A DNA stretch of 64,000 nucleotides from Farysia itapuensis (GCA_023212645.1 JALBYC010000016.1:62001-126000), one strand, 5' to 3'. Counted from the stretch's first letter, positions 27,139 to 38,666 are shown. Notes: generated by a model from the sequence alone, not told the origin. Numbers and translations: made by a program.

Positions 27139-28521
27139 ATGCGTGAGCTCATCACCTTTGCCGTCGGTCAGGCCGGTAACCAGATCACCTCGGCATTCTG
27201 GCAGGCAATCCTAAACGAACACGGCTTGGACGGAGACGGTCGATATGTGGGCAACAATGAGGCCGAACATCTCTCCAAGATTGGGGTCTTCCTCGAGCCA
27301 TCAGGGCAAGAGGGCAAGTTCGTTCCACGATCCATCCAGGTCGATCTCGAACCCGGAACCATGGACACCATCCGCTCTGGTCCACTCGGCAAGCTTTTCC
27401 GACCCGACAACTACATCAACGGCGAGTCTGGTGCCGGTAACAACTTTTCAAAAGGTTACTACACGGAAGGAGCTGAACTTATGGATCAAGTTATGGACGT
27501 GGCACGCAAAGAAGCTGAACGCGCCGACATGCTGCAAGGTTTCCAGCTCGTCCACTCGCTCGGAGGCGGTACTGGCTCCGGTCTTGGAACAAATTTGCTG
27601 ACCAAACTGCGAGAAGAGTTCCCAGACCGAATGCTCGCGACCTGGTCTGTTTTGCCCTCACCCAAGGTATCCGACACAGTCGTAGAGCCATACAATGCCA
27701 CGCTTTCTTTCCATCAGCTTGTTGAAAACTCCGACATGACCTTTTGTCTCGACAACGAAGCGCTGTACGACATCTGCCAACGCACACTGCGAACCAAGAA
27801 CCCGACGTACTCTGATCTCAACTCCATCATCTCGTACGCCATGTCTGGCTGCTCGACAACGCTTCGCTTCCCCGGTCAGCTTAATTCGGATCTCCGCAAA
27901 ATGGGTGTCAACCTGGTTCCCTTCCCCCGACTGCACTTTTTCACCACTGGATTCGCACCCCTAGTTGCACCAGGCAGCAAAGCGTACCAGTCGCTCAAGA
28001 CCAACGAGCTGATCGCACAGGGCTTTGATCCCAAAAACATTATGGCTGCTATCGACCCGCGCCACGGCAAGTACTTGACAGTTGCCGCCATCTTCCGTGG
28101 AGAGGTCAACGCAAGAGATGTGGAGAACGAAATGTACAATCTGCGCGAAAAGAACCCGGCCGGATTCGTTGAGTGGATCCCCAACAACGTTCTTACTTCG
28201 TTGTGCGACATTGCACCACCCAAACTCAAGATGTCGGCCACCTTTATCGCCAACACGACGTCGATCCAGGAGCTCTTTAAGCGTACGCACGATCAATTCT
28301 CGCTCATGTTCCGCCGCAAAGCCTTCTTGCACTGGTACACCAACGAGGGTATGGACGAGATGGAGTTCACAGAAGCAGAATCCAACCTCATGGACCTCAT
28401 CGCCGAATACCAGCAGTACGAAACCGCCGGAGTCGAGACAGAGGACGAAGAATTGTATCAGCAAGAATACCAAGACGAAGCCCAACCAGGCGATGAATCT
28501 GCTCAGTACGCAGATCAATAA
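27139..28521 (+). CDS. Divergent beta-tubulin
   Basis: Predicted 460-residue tubulin, clearly beta type ([51 protein letters not shown]). GTP-binding motifs are intact. Several positions that are nearly fixed in beta-tubulins differ. The N-terminus reads AVGQAGNQI, with Ala for Cys12; NSDMTFC has Met where Glu198 is usual; [11 protein letters not shown] has Trp for Phe167; GCSTTLRF has Thr for Cys239. Phe200 and Leu240 equivalents remain. The acidic tail (about 35 residues, Glu/Gln/Asp/Tyr rich) is longer than normal. No introns in the coding frame; the pyrimidine-rich CCCTAG just before the ATG could be the end of a 5'UTR intron. It could be the main beta-tubulin or a second copy. Confidence 0.92.
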   Translation: MRELITFAVGQAGNQITSAFWQAILNEHGLDGDGRYVGNNEAEHLSKIGVFLEPSGQEGKFVPRSIQVDLEPGTMDTIRSGPLGKLFRPDNYINGESGAGNNFSKGYYTEGAELMDQVMDVARKEAERADMLQGFQLVHSLGGGTGSGLGTNLLTKLREEFPDRMLATWSVLPSPKVSDTVVEPYNATLSFHQLVENSDMTFCLDNEALYDICQRTLRTKNPTYSDLNSIISYAMSGCSTTLRFPGQLNSDLRKMGVNLVPFPRLHFFTTGFAPLVAPGSKAYQSLKTNELIAQGFDPKNIMAAIDPRHGKYLTVAAIFRGEVNARDVENEMYNLREKNPAGFVEWIPNNVLTSLCDIAPPKLKMSATFIANTTSIQELFKRTHDQFSLMFRRKAFLHWYTNEGMDEMEFTEAESNLMDLIAEYQQYETAGVETEDEELYQQEYQDEAQPGDESAQYADQ

Positions 28522-28775
28522 CCTCCACCCTCCTCCTTCGTCGCTAACCCACCCTCAACACGTACTGTATCTGTATCTCCTTTTGAAAAAATGTAAAACT
28601 TGAGATCTCGAGGCAGAGAGACACACAAGGTGACATCGGAAACCGCTTTTGATTTCGAGGAAAGGCATGCTGAAGATTAAGGAAGGGACAATGCAGTAAG
28701 TAGGACGGATGCGAGGGGCAACGGCGTTCCAGACGTCGTGTGCAAGTATGCAAAGGGGAACAGAAGGCGGACATT

Positions 28776-31253
28776 TTAGATGCGTTCAAAGGGTCCAGCA
28801 GGACGGTGTTGCTGAGAAGGAGACTGGGTTTGGGCAGATTGCTGCATCTGACGCGTTGCGCCCGTGCGCAGACGGAATGGAGCTGAGCCGGACTTGGGCT
28901 GGAAGGTGACGGGTTGAGGAGGCAGTTGGTAGACGATGCCAAGATCCTCGGAGATGGATTTAATCTGCCGCATGAGCTTGGTACGTCGGTTCCAGCGTGC
29001 GCCCCAATCCTGCCAGTTGCCTTTGTGCTCAAAAGCGACAATCAGCTCGACGGCGTTCTGCTTCGAGATAGAGTTGAAGTTGACTTCCAGCGGACCGCCA
29101 AATTCGCGATCGTTCTCTTTGGTCCATGCGCGTAGTCGTGTTCGCAGCTTCTCGATCGTCTCGAGCGATGTGTCGAAAGAGAGTTGGATCAGAGTGTACT
29201 CCCACTGCGCGCCACTGCGACGAGAGTTGTAAATGTACTTGGACGTTGCCAGAAGCGCATTTGGTGCTACGACTTCCTGATTGATGACGGTGCGGAACGT
29301 GGTTGACAGCAGTCCGAACTCCTTCACAAACATCCATTCTTCGTCAATACAAACCAGATCACCAACGTCGTACGGGTGAGTGGCAAAGATGAAGATCATG
29401 CTCTCAAATATGTTTTTGGCAGAGTTGCCAAAGATGAAGGAGAAACCAACAACAAAAGTGGAAAGTGGCACAATGTTGGCCACGGTCGAGTCTCCGTTGA
29501 AAATGAGGAGCCAGATGAAGATGACGATGATCAAGCCGATAAACATGAGTACACCATCAAGCTTGGAGATGGCTGAAGACATGTCCTTGAGCGAGGTCGA
29601 GAGCGCTCTACGCTCGCGATAAATTCGCTGCACCGCCTCGCGCATCTCTTCTTTGCTGATGTCACCGTTCTTGTCAGCATCGAAGAAGTTAAAGGCCTGA
29701 CGCGCTTCTTCTTCCGTCTTGAAGTAGGGAATAAAGTCTTCGGCCACCAAACTGGATTTGTGGTCCGACAGGTTGTTGAAGAGCAGCTTGGCCAGCTTTC
29801 TTGCTGAGCGTTGCGAGCCAAGCTGGTTGCCTTTGTACAGCTTGCTGTCCTTGAGCGTGGCCATGGCGACAGCCTCACTAATCTGAGATGCAAGATTCGC
29901 CTTTCGGAAGGTTTTGCGCTTGTCGTGATCGGAGGGAGAATTTGTGCCATCTGTGTGGTGATGCAGGTGCATGGAGGGAAAGTGTCGGTGATGACCATTC
30001 TCCTTTTCGTTGCTGTTCGGTACGCCTTCGGTATTGTCTGCAGGTGGGAAATAACCTCCTAGACCATCGCGCGACTGCTTGTGCTGAGCGCCGTAAGCCT
30101 GTTTGTATCCTGGCGATGCGGGTCGGCTGCGCATAGGATTGAAGCGTCGTCGCTGTTGAAGGTATTTGGACTCGTGCAGCTTGTCGAGTGCTCTGAGTGC
30201 CAACTGGTTCTGCTCCAGTCGATCTTTGACGGCGGTCTTGTGGAAGTTGATGGCCACGTATTGCAGGGCAACCTTTTCGACCAGGAGAATAACACTCGTC
30301 GCAAAGAGCGACTTGATCACGTAAAAGATCCAGCGGAAATAAGGTGGTCGATTGGTCGAAGAATACTGAATGGCCAAGACTCCGCCGAGACTGATCCATG
30401 ACCAGACGACGCAGAGAACCAGGCTGATGTAAAAGGTCGATGCCATAAAGGCCTCAATGTTGGTCTTGACCATCTCGGGAGCCTTTCCGTACACGGCAAT
30501 AACGAGACGCAGCGCGACGGGAGGGATCCAATTGACGACCACGAAAGTGCCACAACCGGCAGCCCAGATGATGGCAAGCCAGATGCTCCACACGACTACT
30601 TGTCCACGAGCGGGGCTGTCCTGGTAGCTTGTGGTCACGACGATGAAAGGAATAAGGAGCATGGCAGTGCCAACAAGACCGGCAAGGAAGATACGGACTG
30701 GTCGCGCAAGACGCAGACAGATGAGATAGAATTTTCGGCCCCGTTTAGCACGAGTGATGGCGGCGACCTTGGTATCAGGCTGCTCTTCATCTCCGGAGGT
30801 GTCCCAGTCAAAGTCTTCTGATTCATCTGCCGAGCTGATGACCGAGTTGGCGCGGCTTCGTCGGTCACCAGCAGCAAAAGAAGCGTGAGGCTTCTCAAAG
30901 ACGTCGTGGTGCAAGGGAAGACCGTCTATCTTTTCGGGCCGTCGGCTTCGGTCGACTTGCGTGTCGTGGCTCTGATCCCACGTCGTGGGTTTGGGAGGGC
31001 CAGAGGACCCACTGCCACTGGGACTAGGCTGATGATTGTTGTCGCCGTAGCCAGCTTGATTGCCGACGTCCATGCCTTGAAAAAAGTTGGGATCATTGTC
31101 GCGAGGTGCATGTGCGAAATGGGGAGGTGGACGCTGGCCATATTCAGAGGCTGCGCTATCTGACCTCTGTGCGGGTCTGGGAATGTGCAGACTGCTGAGG
31201 GGAATATTGGCGGGATCACCCGCTTCTTCCGTCTTGTACGGTAACGAAGTCAT
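28776..31253 (-). CDS. EF-hand mechanosensitive ion channel, MscS family (Msy1/Msy2-like)
   Basis: Predicted 825-residue membrane protein. The N-terminal 150 residues are hydrophilic, followed by about five to six membrane spans. A cytosolic part with an EF-hand (DADKNGDISKEEM, about residue 521) comes next. The MscS pore region follows: LMFIGLIIVIFIWLLIF, then FGNSAKNIFESMIFIFATHPYDVGD, with the MscS beta domain behind it. Fission-yeast Msy1/Msy2 have this layout and act in ER Ca2+ and hypo-osmotic responses, so a similar role is likely. The ATG at 31253 is the first in frame; the longer frame begins at a TTG. Convergent with beta-tubulin. Confidence 0.92.
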   Translation of the reverse strand: MTSLPYKTEEAGDPANIPLSSLHIPRPAQRSDSAASEYGQRPPPHFAHAPRDNDPNFFQGMDVGNQAGYGDNNHQPSPSGSGSSGPPKPTTWDQSHDTQVDRSRRPEKIDGLPLHHDVFEKPHASFAAGDRRSRANSVISSADESEDFDWDTSGDEEQPDTKVAAITRAKRGRKFYLICLRLARPVRIFLAGLVGTAMLLIPFIVVTTSYQDSPARGQVVVWSIWLAIIWAAGCGTFVVVNWIPPVALRLVIAVYGKAPEMVKTNIEAFMASTFYISLVLCVVWSWISLGGVLAIQYSSTNRPPYFRWIFYVIKSLFATSVILLVEKVALQYVAINFHKTAVKDRLEQNQLALRALDKLHESKYLQQRRRFNPMRSRPASPGYKQAYGAQHKQSRDGLGGYFPPADNTEGVPNSNEKENGHHRHFPSMHLHHHTDGTNSPSDHDKRKTFRKANLASQISEAVAMATLKDSKLYKGNQLGSQRSARKLAKLLFNNLSDHKSSLVAEDFIPYFKTEEEARQAFNFFDADKNGDISKEEMREAVQRIYRERRALSTSLKDMSSAISKLDGVLMFIGLIIVIFIWLLIFNGDSTVANIVPLSTFVVGFSFIFGNSAKNIFESMIFIFATHPYDVGDLVCIDEEWMFVKEFGLLSTTFRTVINQEVVAPNALLATSKYIYNSRRSGAQWEYTLIQLSFDTSLETIEKLRTRLRAWTKENDREFGGPLEVNFNSISKQNAVELIVAFEHKGNWQDWGARWNRRTKLMRQIKSISEDLGIVYQLPPQPVTFQPKSGSAPFRLRTGATRQMQQSAQTQSPSQQHRPAGPFERI

Positions 31254-32082
31254 GATGATGGCACAGAATGATGGCAACAGCTTGGACCTGAGTACCTGAG
31301 TGCCAAGCTTTAGCCGTGGCTGTGTGTTGGCGAGCGTGTTAGGTCTGCTTTTTGGTGTCGATCATTCACCAAAGTCGAATCGAAATTTCCAGGGCCCTGC
31401 CGCTTGCGCCTCTCGTACCGGCAAGTGCTTTTTTGAGCGAGCGAGCAAGAACGCCGCGACCGCGCGACCGCTCGGAGGCCGAGAAAATGCGCATTCTCAC
31501 TCTAACACGTCAGGGTCAACGGAAATTTCCCCTTTTCCGCTGTATTCCAAACACCGAATATCATGAGTACCAAAGTTCTATTGCTGCTCATGCATCATGC
31601 GCTCTAAAGTGTAACAAAATTGGGGTTGTGTTGTCAAGATGACTAGCATGCTTATCCGCACGTTGTGCTTCCGAATGGCCGAATCCGAAGGGGTCGAGGC
31701 CCTTGCCGAATCTTTTTTCACTCGCTACATGCCTTTGAATCACCGTCTCAGGTGTCGCTCCCTAGGCTGTCGGGAAGGTGGACCGATGCCTGCATCCGAT
31801 CATGGCGCTACATTTTGTGAGCCGGGGGGGGCATTCCACACTTCAAGAGCGACGGGAGGGCGCTTGAACGAGGGCTCAACCTAAAAAAGGGCCGTTTGTT
31901 GAATTCAAACTCTAGTGGGTAGCCTAGTGCCTGACTTGAATTGGGCATTGTGATTATATTATTGTGGCGCCTCTCACTACTCCACGTTGGCCTTTTTGGC
32001 TCCCCCTCACATCCGTCCCCTCTTGTCAGCGTTGCACCACGCTCCGGACCATACGCTCGGATAGAGACAGCATTCGTTGACC
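31254..32082. other. Divergent intergenic region between the MscS channel and MADS-box genes
   Basis: 829 bp of likely shared upstream sequence. It includes a G8 run near 31823 and CT-rich sequence just ahead of the MADS-box ATG. Open frames here (for example an 81-codon ATG frame at 31639) lack any family feature and are probably chance. Confidence 0.55.
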
Positions 32083-33771
32083 ATGGGTCGCAAAAAAATC
32101 AAGATTCAGCCTATTAAGGAGGACCGCAACCGCTCTGTCACTTACCTCAAACGCAAGGCAGGCTTGTTCAAGAAAGCACATGAGCTGGCAGTATTGACAG
32201 ATTCACAGGTAGCAGTCATTGTCTTTGGTCACAACGGAAAGCTGGCCGAGTTCTGCTCCACCGACATTGATCTCCTGCTCTTACGCTACACCGAGTATGA
32301 TGGCGTCTCTGAGCGCAAAGGCCCCCAGCACTACAACGGTTTAGACAAGGATGCGGACGATGACGACGACGACGCCGACGACGATGCTGACGGTCCATCC
32401 AACGCCCGATCGAATACGGACGATCCAGCCGACGATTCCGGCTCCGGATCTGCTGGTCGCGGGGGCAGCAACGGGGGACACAGCAATGGCCCCTCGTCCA
32501 GAAGTCGTACCACGGGATCCAAACGCAAAGCCGTCCCCGCTTCTCCCCCTTCTCCAAGCACAAAGCATAACAGGAGTGGTGCCTACAACGAGTCTCAGGA
32601 CTCCACTTCGACCTCCAACAATGAGATAGCCCAGGCCAGACGCGAACCATCAGCACATTCCAGCCAGCAAGCGGCATCACTGGCATGGCACCATCAACAT
32701 GCACTTGCCAGCGGCCAGATGCAACCGGCTCACTCTCACCGCAGCTCTCTCGTGCAATCCTCTACGTCTCCACCTGTTAATCCGATGCGAGCTTCCATGA
32801 TTGCTGGCATGTCGATAGTGATGCCGCCTTCTGCAGAGCGTGTGCCCGTCTTTGTCATGCCTGCGACACCTGGCATGACACCCGGCGGCACCGTCACCAC
32901 ACCTGGAGGTCGTCGCAGCAGCTTCTCCGACATAATGCTCCGCAGTCATTCGTCTGTCACCATGACGAGACCGATGACGGCAAGTGCGCTCTTGACACCC
33001 AGTTTCTTGCAGATGCAGGATCAATATAGCATGACGTCGACACCGTCCTTTGACTTCCTTGATGATGCACATCATTCTGCGTCCAATCAAGCCGCATCCT
33101 ACTCAGATGCAATGACTCACGCAGAATACACAAATGAAGATGCGCCGTCAAGAACGCCAGGCTACGATCCTCGTCACCACCCCTTGTCCAGACCAAGCCC
33201 GTCGAGTGTACAGAGAAGCACTCTCCGAGGAAACGGCTCCAATCACACGGCAATCGAGTCGCCCGCCCGCATCATACGCCCATACACGGCAACTGGCTAC
33301 TATGCGTCCTCGACTTTACCACAGCAAGCTCTTCCCACGCATTCGCAGCACAGCTCACACGGTTCCCAGTATCAGTCATCTACTGCCCACACAAATAGCA
33401 GAGATGGTCGCGACAACAGCAGAGGAGTCACCTTGTCTGCCACACCCGTTCCTTCGCTCACCAGCTCGGGCACACCCGACCGAGGCAGCTCGTCCGATGC
33501 CAGGAGCAGTGGTGCTGACCAGTCCAAGTACGGACATCTGCCCAAGTTCACACAGGCCAGCGTACCGAGCTCAAACATGTCAACAGACGACGACAGTCCG
33601 ATGGGCAACCCTAACTTTGCCCAAAATTACCTCGATGGGACCAGCGATATACCCGACAGCTTTCAGCAATGGTTTGAAGACCAAATGTCTGTGCAGAAGA
33701 CACCGCAGTCCGCCGCAATGGCTCAGCCTGTATCGATTTATGGCGAGCAAAAACCAATTCGCGAGGCGTAA
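32083..33771 (+). CDS. MADS-box transcription factor, MEF2/Rlm1 type
   Basis: Predicted 562-residue factor. Residues 1-60 are a complete MADS domain ([50 protein letters not shown]). The [14 protein letters not shown] form and the absence of SRF-type residues point to the MEF2/Rlm1 class, not Mcm1. An acidic Asp run (about 92-106) and long Ser/Thr/Pro/His-rich regions follow. In yeasts Rlm1 acts below the cell-wall-integrity MAP kinase; that role is inferred by family only. The ATG at 32083 (CCATGG context) starts exactly at the domain, as is usual. Confidence 0.92.
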   Translation: MGRKKIKIQPIKEDRNRSVTYLKRKAGLFKKAHELAVLTDSQVAVIVFGHNGKLAEFCSTDIDLLLLRYTEYDGVSERKGPQHYNGLDKDADDDDDDADDDADGPSNARSNTDDPADDSGSGSAGRGGSNGGHSNGPSSRSRTTGSKRKAVPASPPSPSTKHNRSGAYNESQDSTSTSNNEIAQARREPSAHSSQQAASLAWHHQHALASGQMQPAHSHRSSLVQSSTSPPVNPMRASMIAGMSIVMPPSAERVPVFVMPATPGMTPGGTVTTPGGRRSSFSDIMLRSHSSVTMTRPMTASALLTPSFLQMQDQYSMTSTPSFDFLDDAHHSASNQAASYSDAMTHAEYTNEDAPSRTPGYDPRHHPLSRPSPSSVQRSTLRGNGSNHTAIESPARIIRPYTATGYYASSTLPQQALPTHSQHSSHGSQYQSSTAHTNSRDGRDNSRGVTLSATPVPSLTSSGTPDRGSSSDARSSGADQSKYGHLPKFTQASVPSSNMSTDDDSPMGNPNFAQNYLDGTSDIPDSFQQWFEDQMSVQKTPQSAAMAQPVSIYGEQKPIREA

Positions 33772-34160
33772 GCACGAAGCTGCTCCTAGCAACATCTCAC
33801 ATACGTGGCAACATGTCCACCATAATTTATCTCATAGCCAAACTCTGGATACGCATATTCTTCCCCCTCACCACTACATCTGTACTTGTACTCGTCTGGC
33901 TTGCGCAATTGGGATTGGCAACGCTGTCATTGATTCGCGTGGTGTTTTGTATTTTGAGGCGTCCAAGTGGAGCAATTGCTTGGACCATGTTTAGCAATTC
34001 GTCTTCACTTTCAACCTCATCCAGTAGCTCCAGCCTTGACCGAAACGCAGTGCAACAGTTTGCGCCTGTAACTTTGCCGCATCACTGACCACAGACTTGA
34101 TGGCACACCTGGCCCTTAGTCCTTAGCGAGCCCGCCGTTGACCATCATATCCGTCGCAGC
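33772..34160. other. Intergenic region between the MADS-box gene and VPS10
   Basis: 389 bp between two plus-strand genes. It includes an ATG frame of 91 codons (33813-34088) with a hydrophobic stretch but no other support. The remainder is plain 3'/5' flanking sequence. Confidence 0.5.
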
Positions 34161-37100
34161 ATGGCAGTTGCATCGCGATCTTTGGCCTGGCTCTTGGCCG
34201 CCGCATCCATCACAACTCTGCTCCTATCATTAATAGGCACAGTTAGGGCGGCAGATCCAGCTGTGAGCACGTCTCGCTTTCCGCACCTGCCTTCCAAGAT
34301 CTCGTACTTTGACGACAGCACTGTTGTTCTCTACCATGACATTCTCGAGGCCAGCGTCTATCGCAGCGAAGATGAGGGCAAGACGTGGAACATGATCCAG
34401 GGAGACCTCAAGGGCAATGCTGCGCTCTTGGTTCAGCATCCTTACGACAAGAAGCAGGCTTTCATCCTCTCCTCCTCCAAAACACATTGGCGCTCTATAG
34501 ATCGAGGCAAGACATGGCAGCAATTCACCACCCCTGAAGCGCCTGCTACCAGGGCAGGAGTGCCTCTCGAGTTTCACGCTGATCAGAAGCACTGGGAATG
34601 GATCATTTTCCTTGGCAAGAAGTGTTCCACCTGGACCCCATGGTCTGGCAAGGTCTGCCACGACGAGGCATATTACACAACCGATGCCTTTGCCACGAAT
34701 CCAAAACCGCTCATCGAGTACGTCATGCACTGCAATTGGGCGAAAGCAACACCAGACATGGAAACGCATCCAGACGCCATGTCGCGCATATTCTGCATTG
34801 CCTGGGAAGATGCTTCTCCTGCCAACACAAAGCGTGCCACATTACCTGCATCGGGTGCGACAAGGCTCTTTCAGTCGGATGACTTTTTCAAGAGCAAGAA
34901 AATGGTGGAGCTCGACATGGGTCGCAATGCAAAGAGCTTCGCAGGACTGGGCCCATCTAAAAAGTTCATGGTGACCGCTCTGCGCGACTCGCAGGGTACT
35001 TCGAGCAAGTCAGGTACCGAGATGGCACTCTTTGTCACACGAGACGGCGTCAAGTGGGACAAGGCCAAGTTCCCGCACGGTTCAGAGCTCAGAGAGAACG
35101 CGTATACCGTAGTGGACAGCACTCTGCATTCCCTCATGGTCGATGTGGTCGACTCGGTATACGACGACACAGGCGTACTCTTCACCAGCGACAGCACTGG
35201 AACGCAGTTTGTCAAAAGCCTTCAAGGCACGCGTAGAACGCTGCAGGGGCTAGTCGACTTTGAGCATCTAGTCAATATTGACGGAGTCGGAATAGCCAAC
35301 ATCAAGTCTGATTCAGGCAGCCAAGTGCGTTCTCAAATCACTTTTGACGATGGAAGCAGCTGGACTTCACTCAAAGCACCTGCTACAGACAGCGAAGGTC
35401 AGAAATTAAACTGCGATGTCAACGACGCCGAGAAGTGCGCCTTACACTTCTGGTCCTTGTCCGGCAAGACCAACCTTGGCAAGGTGTTTTCGTCCACCGC
35501 GCCCGGTTTTGTCATGGGCGTTGGCACAGTGGGACCTGGTCTCAAGCCCTATGAAGATTGCGACACTTTCCTCAGCACAGATGCGGGCCGTACGTGGCGC
35601 ATGGTGTCCCGCGACGCTCACAAGTACGAGTTTGGAGACAACGGCAACGTCTTGGTTCTTGTCGACGACGAAGATGTGACAGATCACATCACTTACTCGA
35701 CCAACTTTGGCAAGGACTGGAAGAAACTCAATCTGGGGGTCAAGATGCGGGCGAAACTCCTGACAACGCTTCCCGATAGCACATCTCTGAAATTCTTCCT
35801 TGTTGGAAGCCAAACCCGGCACGAAGCTGGCAACAATGACCGAAACATTGGCATCTTCCTTGACTTTGCAGCGATGAAAAAGCGCAAGTGTGCCGAAAAG
35901 GACTTGGAAAAGTGGTATGCGCAGGCGGCAAAGGACGGTAGTTGTCTTATGGGACACAAGCAGTGGTACAAGCGAAGAAAAGCCGACGCAGATTGCTTCA
36001 TCCAGGACAAGTTCCACGATCCAGAAGGCAAAGAAGACCCGTGTCCCTGCACAGATGCGGACTACGAATGCGACTTCGGCTTTGCACGAGACAATGCTGG
36101 TAAGTGTGTCAGCACAGGACTTGAACCAATCCCACCAGGCTCGTGTACCAAGCCGGATGATACATACCTGGCTTCTTCGGGCTACCGCAAGATTCCTGGC
36201 AACACGTGCGATTCATCAAAGGGTGTGAAGATGGACGAGCAAGTAAGGAAAGCGTGTAATAGCAAGAACGTGCCCGAGGCTGGCAAGGTGTTGCACCAGG
36301 TCTTTGAGTTCCCTGCTCTCGTTGTAGACAGGGTCTACTTTCCCGAATCCTCCAGCGTGCTCGTACAGCTAGCAAGCGGTAGTGTCTGGCAGTCACTCAA
36401 CGATGGCTTCTCCTGGAGTCCGCTGAGCGCAGCAGGCTCTACGGACGACGGAGATGACCGCTTCTTGACCATGGCACTGCATGCATACGACAAAAATCGA
36501 GGCTATCTCGTCACGGCTGGACAACGTGTGTACTACACAACAAATCAAGGCCACAGCTGGGACTGGTTTTCAGCTCCTCTCCCGGCTAATGGGCTGGGCA
36601 TCGGCATTCTTGACTTTCACCCAGACAAGTCCGATTGGCTCATCTGGACCGGCAGCCGGGACTGCACCTTTTCAGCCGGAGGTGATTGTCATGCAGAAGC
36701 CTTTTACTCTGACAACAATGGCTATTCTTGGAAGAAAGTCGACTCGTATGTCCGGACTTGCTCTTGGGCGCGCGACAAAAGACTCAAGATGGACCCACGC
36801 ACTATCCTCTGCGAGAGTTACAAGTACAAGCAAGGCAACCAGAGAGACTTTGGTGCCAACGACAAGCTGCAGCTCGTTCGAGGGGACGAATTCTATACCC
36901 GCCAGACGGTCATGTTTGAGGCCATTGTCGGATTCGCTGTGTTCGAGCAATATTTGGTGGTGGCCGAGTATCTGACTACAACGAATTCGCCCACCTTGCG
37001 TATCCAGGTTTCGCTCAACGGTCGTGACTTTTCGTCGCTTCACTTTCCACCAGGACTGGACATTGGCACGAAAGCATACACTGTCCTGGACTCAGTCACG

Positions 37101-38666
37101 GATGCCATCTTTCTGCACTTTACGACTCATGCCGAAGCTGGTTCCGAGTGGGGCGCGCTGCTCAAGAGCAACTCAAATGGCACGTACTATGCGCAGTCAC
37201 TCGACTTTGTCAATCGTAACGACAAAGGTTTCGTTGACTTTGAAAAGATGCTGGGTTTGGACGGAGTTGCCATGGTCAATGTGGTAAGCAATCCGGACGA
37301 CGCTTCCGTGTCGCGCCACAAGGATCTCGTTTCGCGCATCACCCACAATGATGGTGGAAGGTGGAAGCCTCTGGTCGCTCCCAGTCATGATGTCTATGGT
37401 CAGCCGTACGAATGCAATCAGGTGGGATGCTCTCTCCACATCCATGGCTTCACTGAGCGCGACGATCCACGAGCAACCTTCAGCAGCCCTTCGGCTGTTG
37501 GTCTTATGATGGGTGTCGGCAACGTCGGCAAGAAGCTGGCACCCTACAGAGATTCGGATACCTTCCTTACTCGTGACGGTGGCTTTACATGGGAAGAGGT
37601 TCACAAGGACGCACACAAGTGGGAGTTTGGCGATCAAGGCTCTATCATTGTACTTGTCAACGACGAAGAAGCTACCGACACAGTGCTCTACTCACTCAAC
37701 GAAGGGCTCACATGGGAGTCGTACAACTTTGGACAGAAAATTCGCATTGCACAGATCCTGACTGTGCCGGAAGACACACATCGCAAGTTCATCCTGATTG
37801 GTGCACCTTCCAGCAAGACGAGCGTCAGCACTGCCGTCTACCTCGATTTCACCGCGCTCGAGTCGCGAAAGTGTGTCCTCAATGTAGCACGTCCCGAGGC
37901 CGATGACTTTGAGCTCTGGTCGCCAAGCGAGGAGCGCACGGAGCAATGTTTGTTCGGACGACAGACATACTACTATCGACGCAAGCGACGAGCCGACTGC
38001 TATGTGGGTGCTCAGATCGTGCAACCGCACTCGGTCAGCAAGAACTGCTCGTGCACAGAGGCCGATTTTGAATGCGAGTTCAACCACTACCGCGATCCAT
38101 CTTCGGGCAAGTGCGTACTGTATCCTGGTGTCTCGCCCGTTCGGACAGATGAGATCTCGCAGTGTTGGGCGTCAGACAGTGACGGATACTGGTACGAGCG
38201 AACCAACATGCGCAAGATCCCGTACTCGTCCTGCTCTGGCGGGTTGCGCCCAGATCGGGGTACTCGGTATCCTTGCAGCAACAATCTTGCTGGCCATGGC
38301 TTCTTCTGGTGGGCTACAGTGATTCTGTGCCCATTTGCACTGGCAGGCTTGGTGGGATACTGGTGGTTGCAAAAGCAGGGCCGATCCATGGGCTCAACTG
38401 GCCGCATCCGATTGCCTGACGCATCGAACCGCCTCTATGGAGCAGACTCGGAAGTAGTTCAGACCTTGGTGTCGATCCCGCGCTTTGTCCTTGGTCTTCT
38501 GTCAGCAGCCAGTGCACGCGTACGTGAAGTTGCCTCGGACAAGTTACCCTTCCTCACCCCACAATCTGCTAGAACAAGAGGCGCCTATGGCGGATACCGT
38601 CATCTGTCCACCGACGAAGATGCCGAGATCTTGCGAGACTACGAAGACGATGAACTCGATCGCTGA
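34161..38666 (+). CDS. VPS10: Vps10/sortilin-type vacuolar cargo receptor
   Basis: Predicted 1501-residue type I membrane receptor that carries soluble hydrolases from the late Golgi to the vacuole and is recycled by retromer. Signal peptide at 1-30. Two tandem Vps10 domains follow, each a propeller with Asp-box repeats (SEDEGKTW, STDAGRTW, TTNQGHSW, SDNNGYSW, TRDGGFTW) closed by a cysteine-rich 10CC module (about 595-700 and 1255-1365). One membrane span (FFWWATVILCPFALAGLVGYWW, about 1378-1400) is followed by a cytosolic tail of about 100 residues ending in acidic Tyr-containing sequence suited to sorting. Length and layout are normal for fungal Vps10. Intronless. Confidence 0.97.
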   Translation: MAVASRSLAWLLAAASITTLLLSLIGTVRAADPAVSTSRFPHLPSKISYFDDSTVVLYHDILEASVYRSEDEGKTWNMIQGDLKGNAALLVQHPYDKKQAFILSSSKTHWRSIDRGKTWQQFTTPEAPATRAGVPLEFHADQKHWEWIIFLGKKCSTWTPWSGKVCHDEAYYTTDAFATNPKPLIEYVMHCNWAKATPDMETHPDAMSRIFCIAWEDASPANTKRATLPASGATRLFQSDDFFKSKKMVELDMGRNAKSFAGLGPSKKFMVTALRDSQGTSSKSGTEMALFVTRDGVKWDKAKFPHGSELRENAYTVVDSTLHSLMVDVVDSVYDDTGVLFTSDSTGTQFVKSLQGTRRTLQGLVDFEHLVNIDGVGIANIKSDSGSQVRSQITFDDGSSWTSLKAPATDSEGQKLNCDVNDAEKCALHFWSLSGKTNLGKVFSSTAPGFVMGVGTVGPGLKPYEDCDTFLSTDAGRTWRMVSRDAHKYEFGDNGNVLVLVDDEDVTDHITYSTNFGKDWKKLNLGVKMRAKLLTTLPDSTSLKFFLVGSQTRHEAGNNDRNIGIFLDFAAMKKRKCAEKDLEKWYAQAAKDGSCLMGHKQWYKRRKADADCFIQDKFHDPEGKEDPCPCTDADYECDFGFARDNAGKCVSTGLEPIPPGSCTKPDDTYLASSGYRKIPGNTCDSSKGVKMDEQVRKACNSKNVPEAGKVLHQVFEFPALVVDRVYFPESSSVLVQLASGSVWQSLNDGFSWSPLSAAGSTDDGDDRFLTMALHAYDKNRGYLVTAGQRVYYTTNQGHSWDWFSAPLPANGLGIGILDFHPDKSDWLIWTGSRDCTFSAGGDCHAEAFYSDNNGYSWKKVDSYVRTCSWARDKRLKMDPRTILCESYKYKQGNQRDFGANDKLQLVRGDEFYTRQTVMFEAIVGFAVFEQYLVVAEYLTTTNSPTLRIQVSLNGRDFSSLHFPPGLDIGTKAYTVLDSVTDAIFLHFTTHAEAGSEWGALLKSNSNGTYYAQSLDFVNRNDKGFVDFEKMLGLDGVAMVNVVSNPDDASVSRHKDLVSRITHNDGGRWKPLVAPSHDVYGQPYECNQVGCSLHIHGFTERDDPRATFSSPSAVGLMMGVGNVGKKLAPYRDSDTFLTRDGGFTWEEVHKDAHKWEFGDQGSIIVLVNDEEATDTVLYSLNEGLTWESYNFGQKIRIAQILTVPEDTHRKFILIGAPSSKTSVSTAVYLDFTALESRKCVLNVARPEADDFELWSPSEERTEQCLFGRQTYYYRRKRRADCYVGAQIVQPHSVSKNCSCTEADFECEFNHYRDPSSGKCVLYPGVSPVRTDEISQCWASDSDGYWYERTNMRKIPYSSCSGGLRPDRGTRYPCSNNLAGHGFFWWATVILCPFALAGLVGYWWLQKQGRSMGSTGRIRLPDASNRLYGADSEVVQTLVSIPRFVLGLLSAASARVREVASDKLPFLTPQSARTRGAYGGYRHLSTDEDAEILRDYEDDELDR

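Noticed and set aside
31480..31510. Imperfect palindrome GAGAAAATGCGCATTCTC
   Set aside because: Too short and imperfect to assign a function in an otherwise featureless spacer.
31639..31884. 81-codon ATG frame upstream of the MADS-box gene
   Set aside because: No domain or codon bias; lies in a divergent promoter region.
33813..34088. 91-codon ATG frame with a hydrophobic stretch between the MADS-box gene and VPS10
   Set aside because: No family resemblance, Ser-run C-terminus, and placement inside a normal 3'/5' flank; probably chance, though a small membrane protein cannot be excluded.
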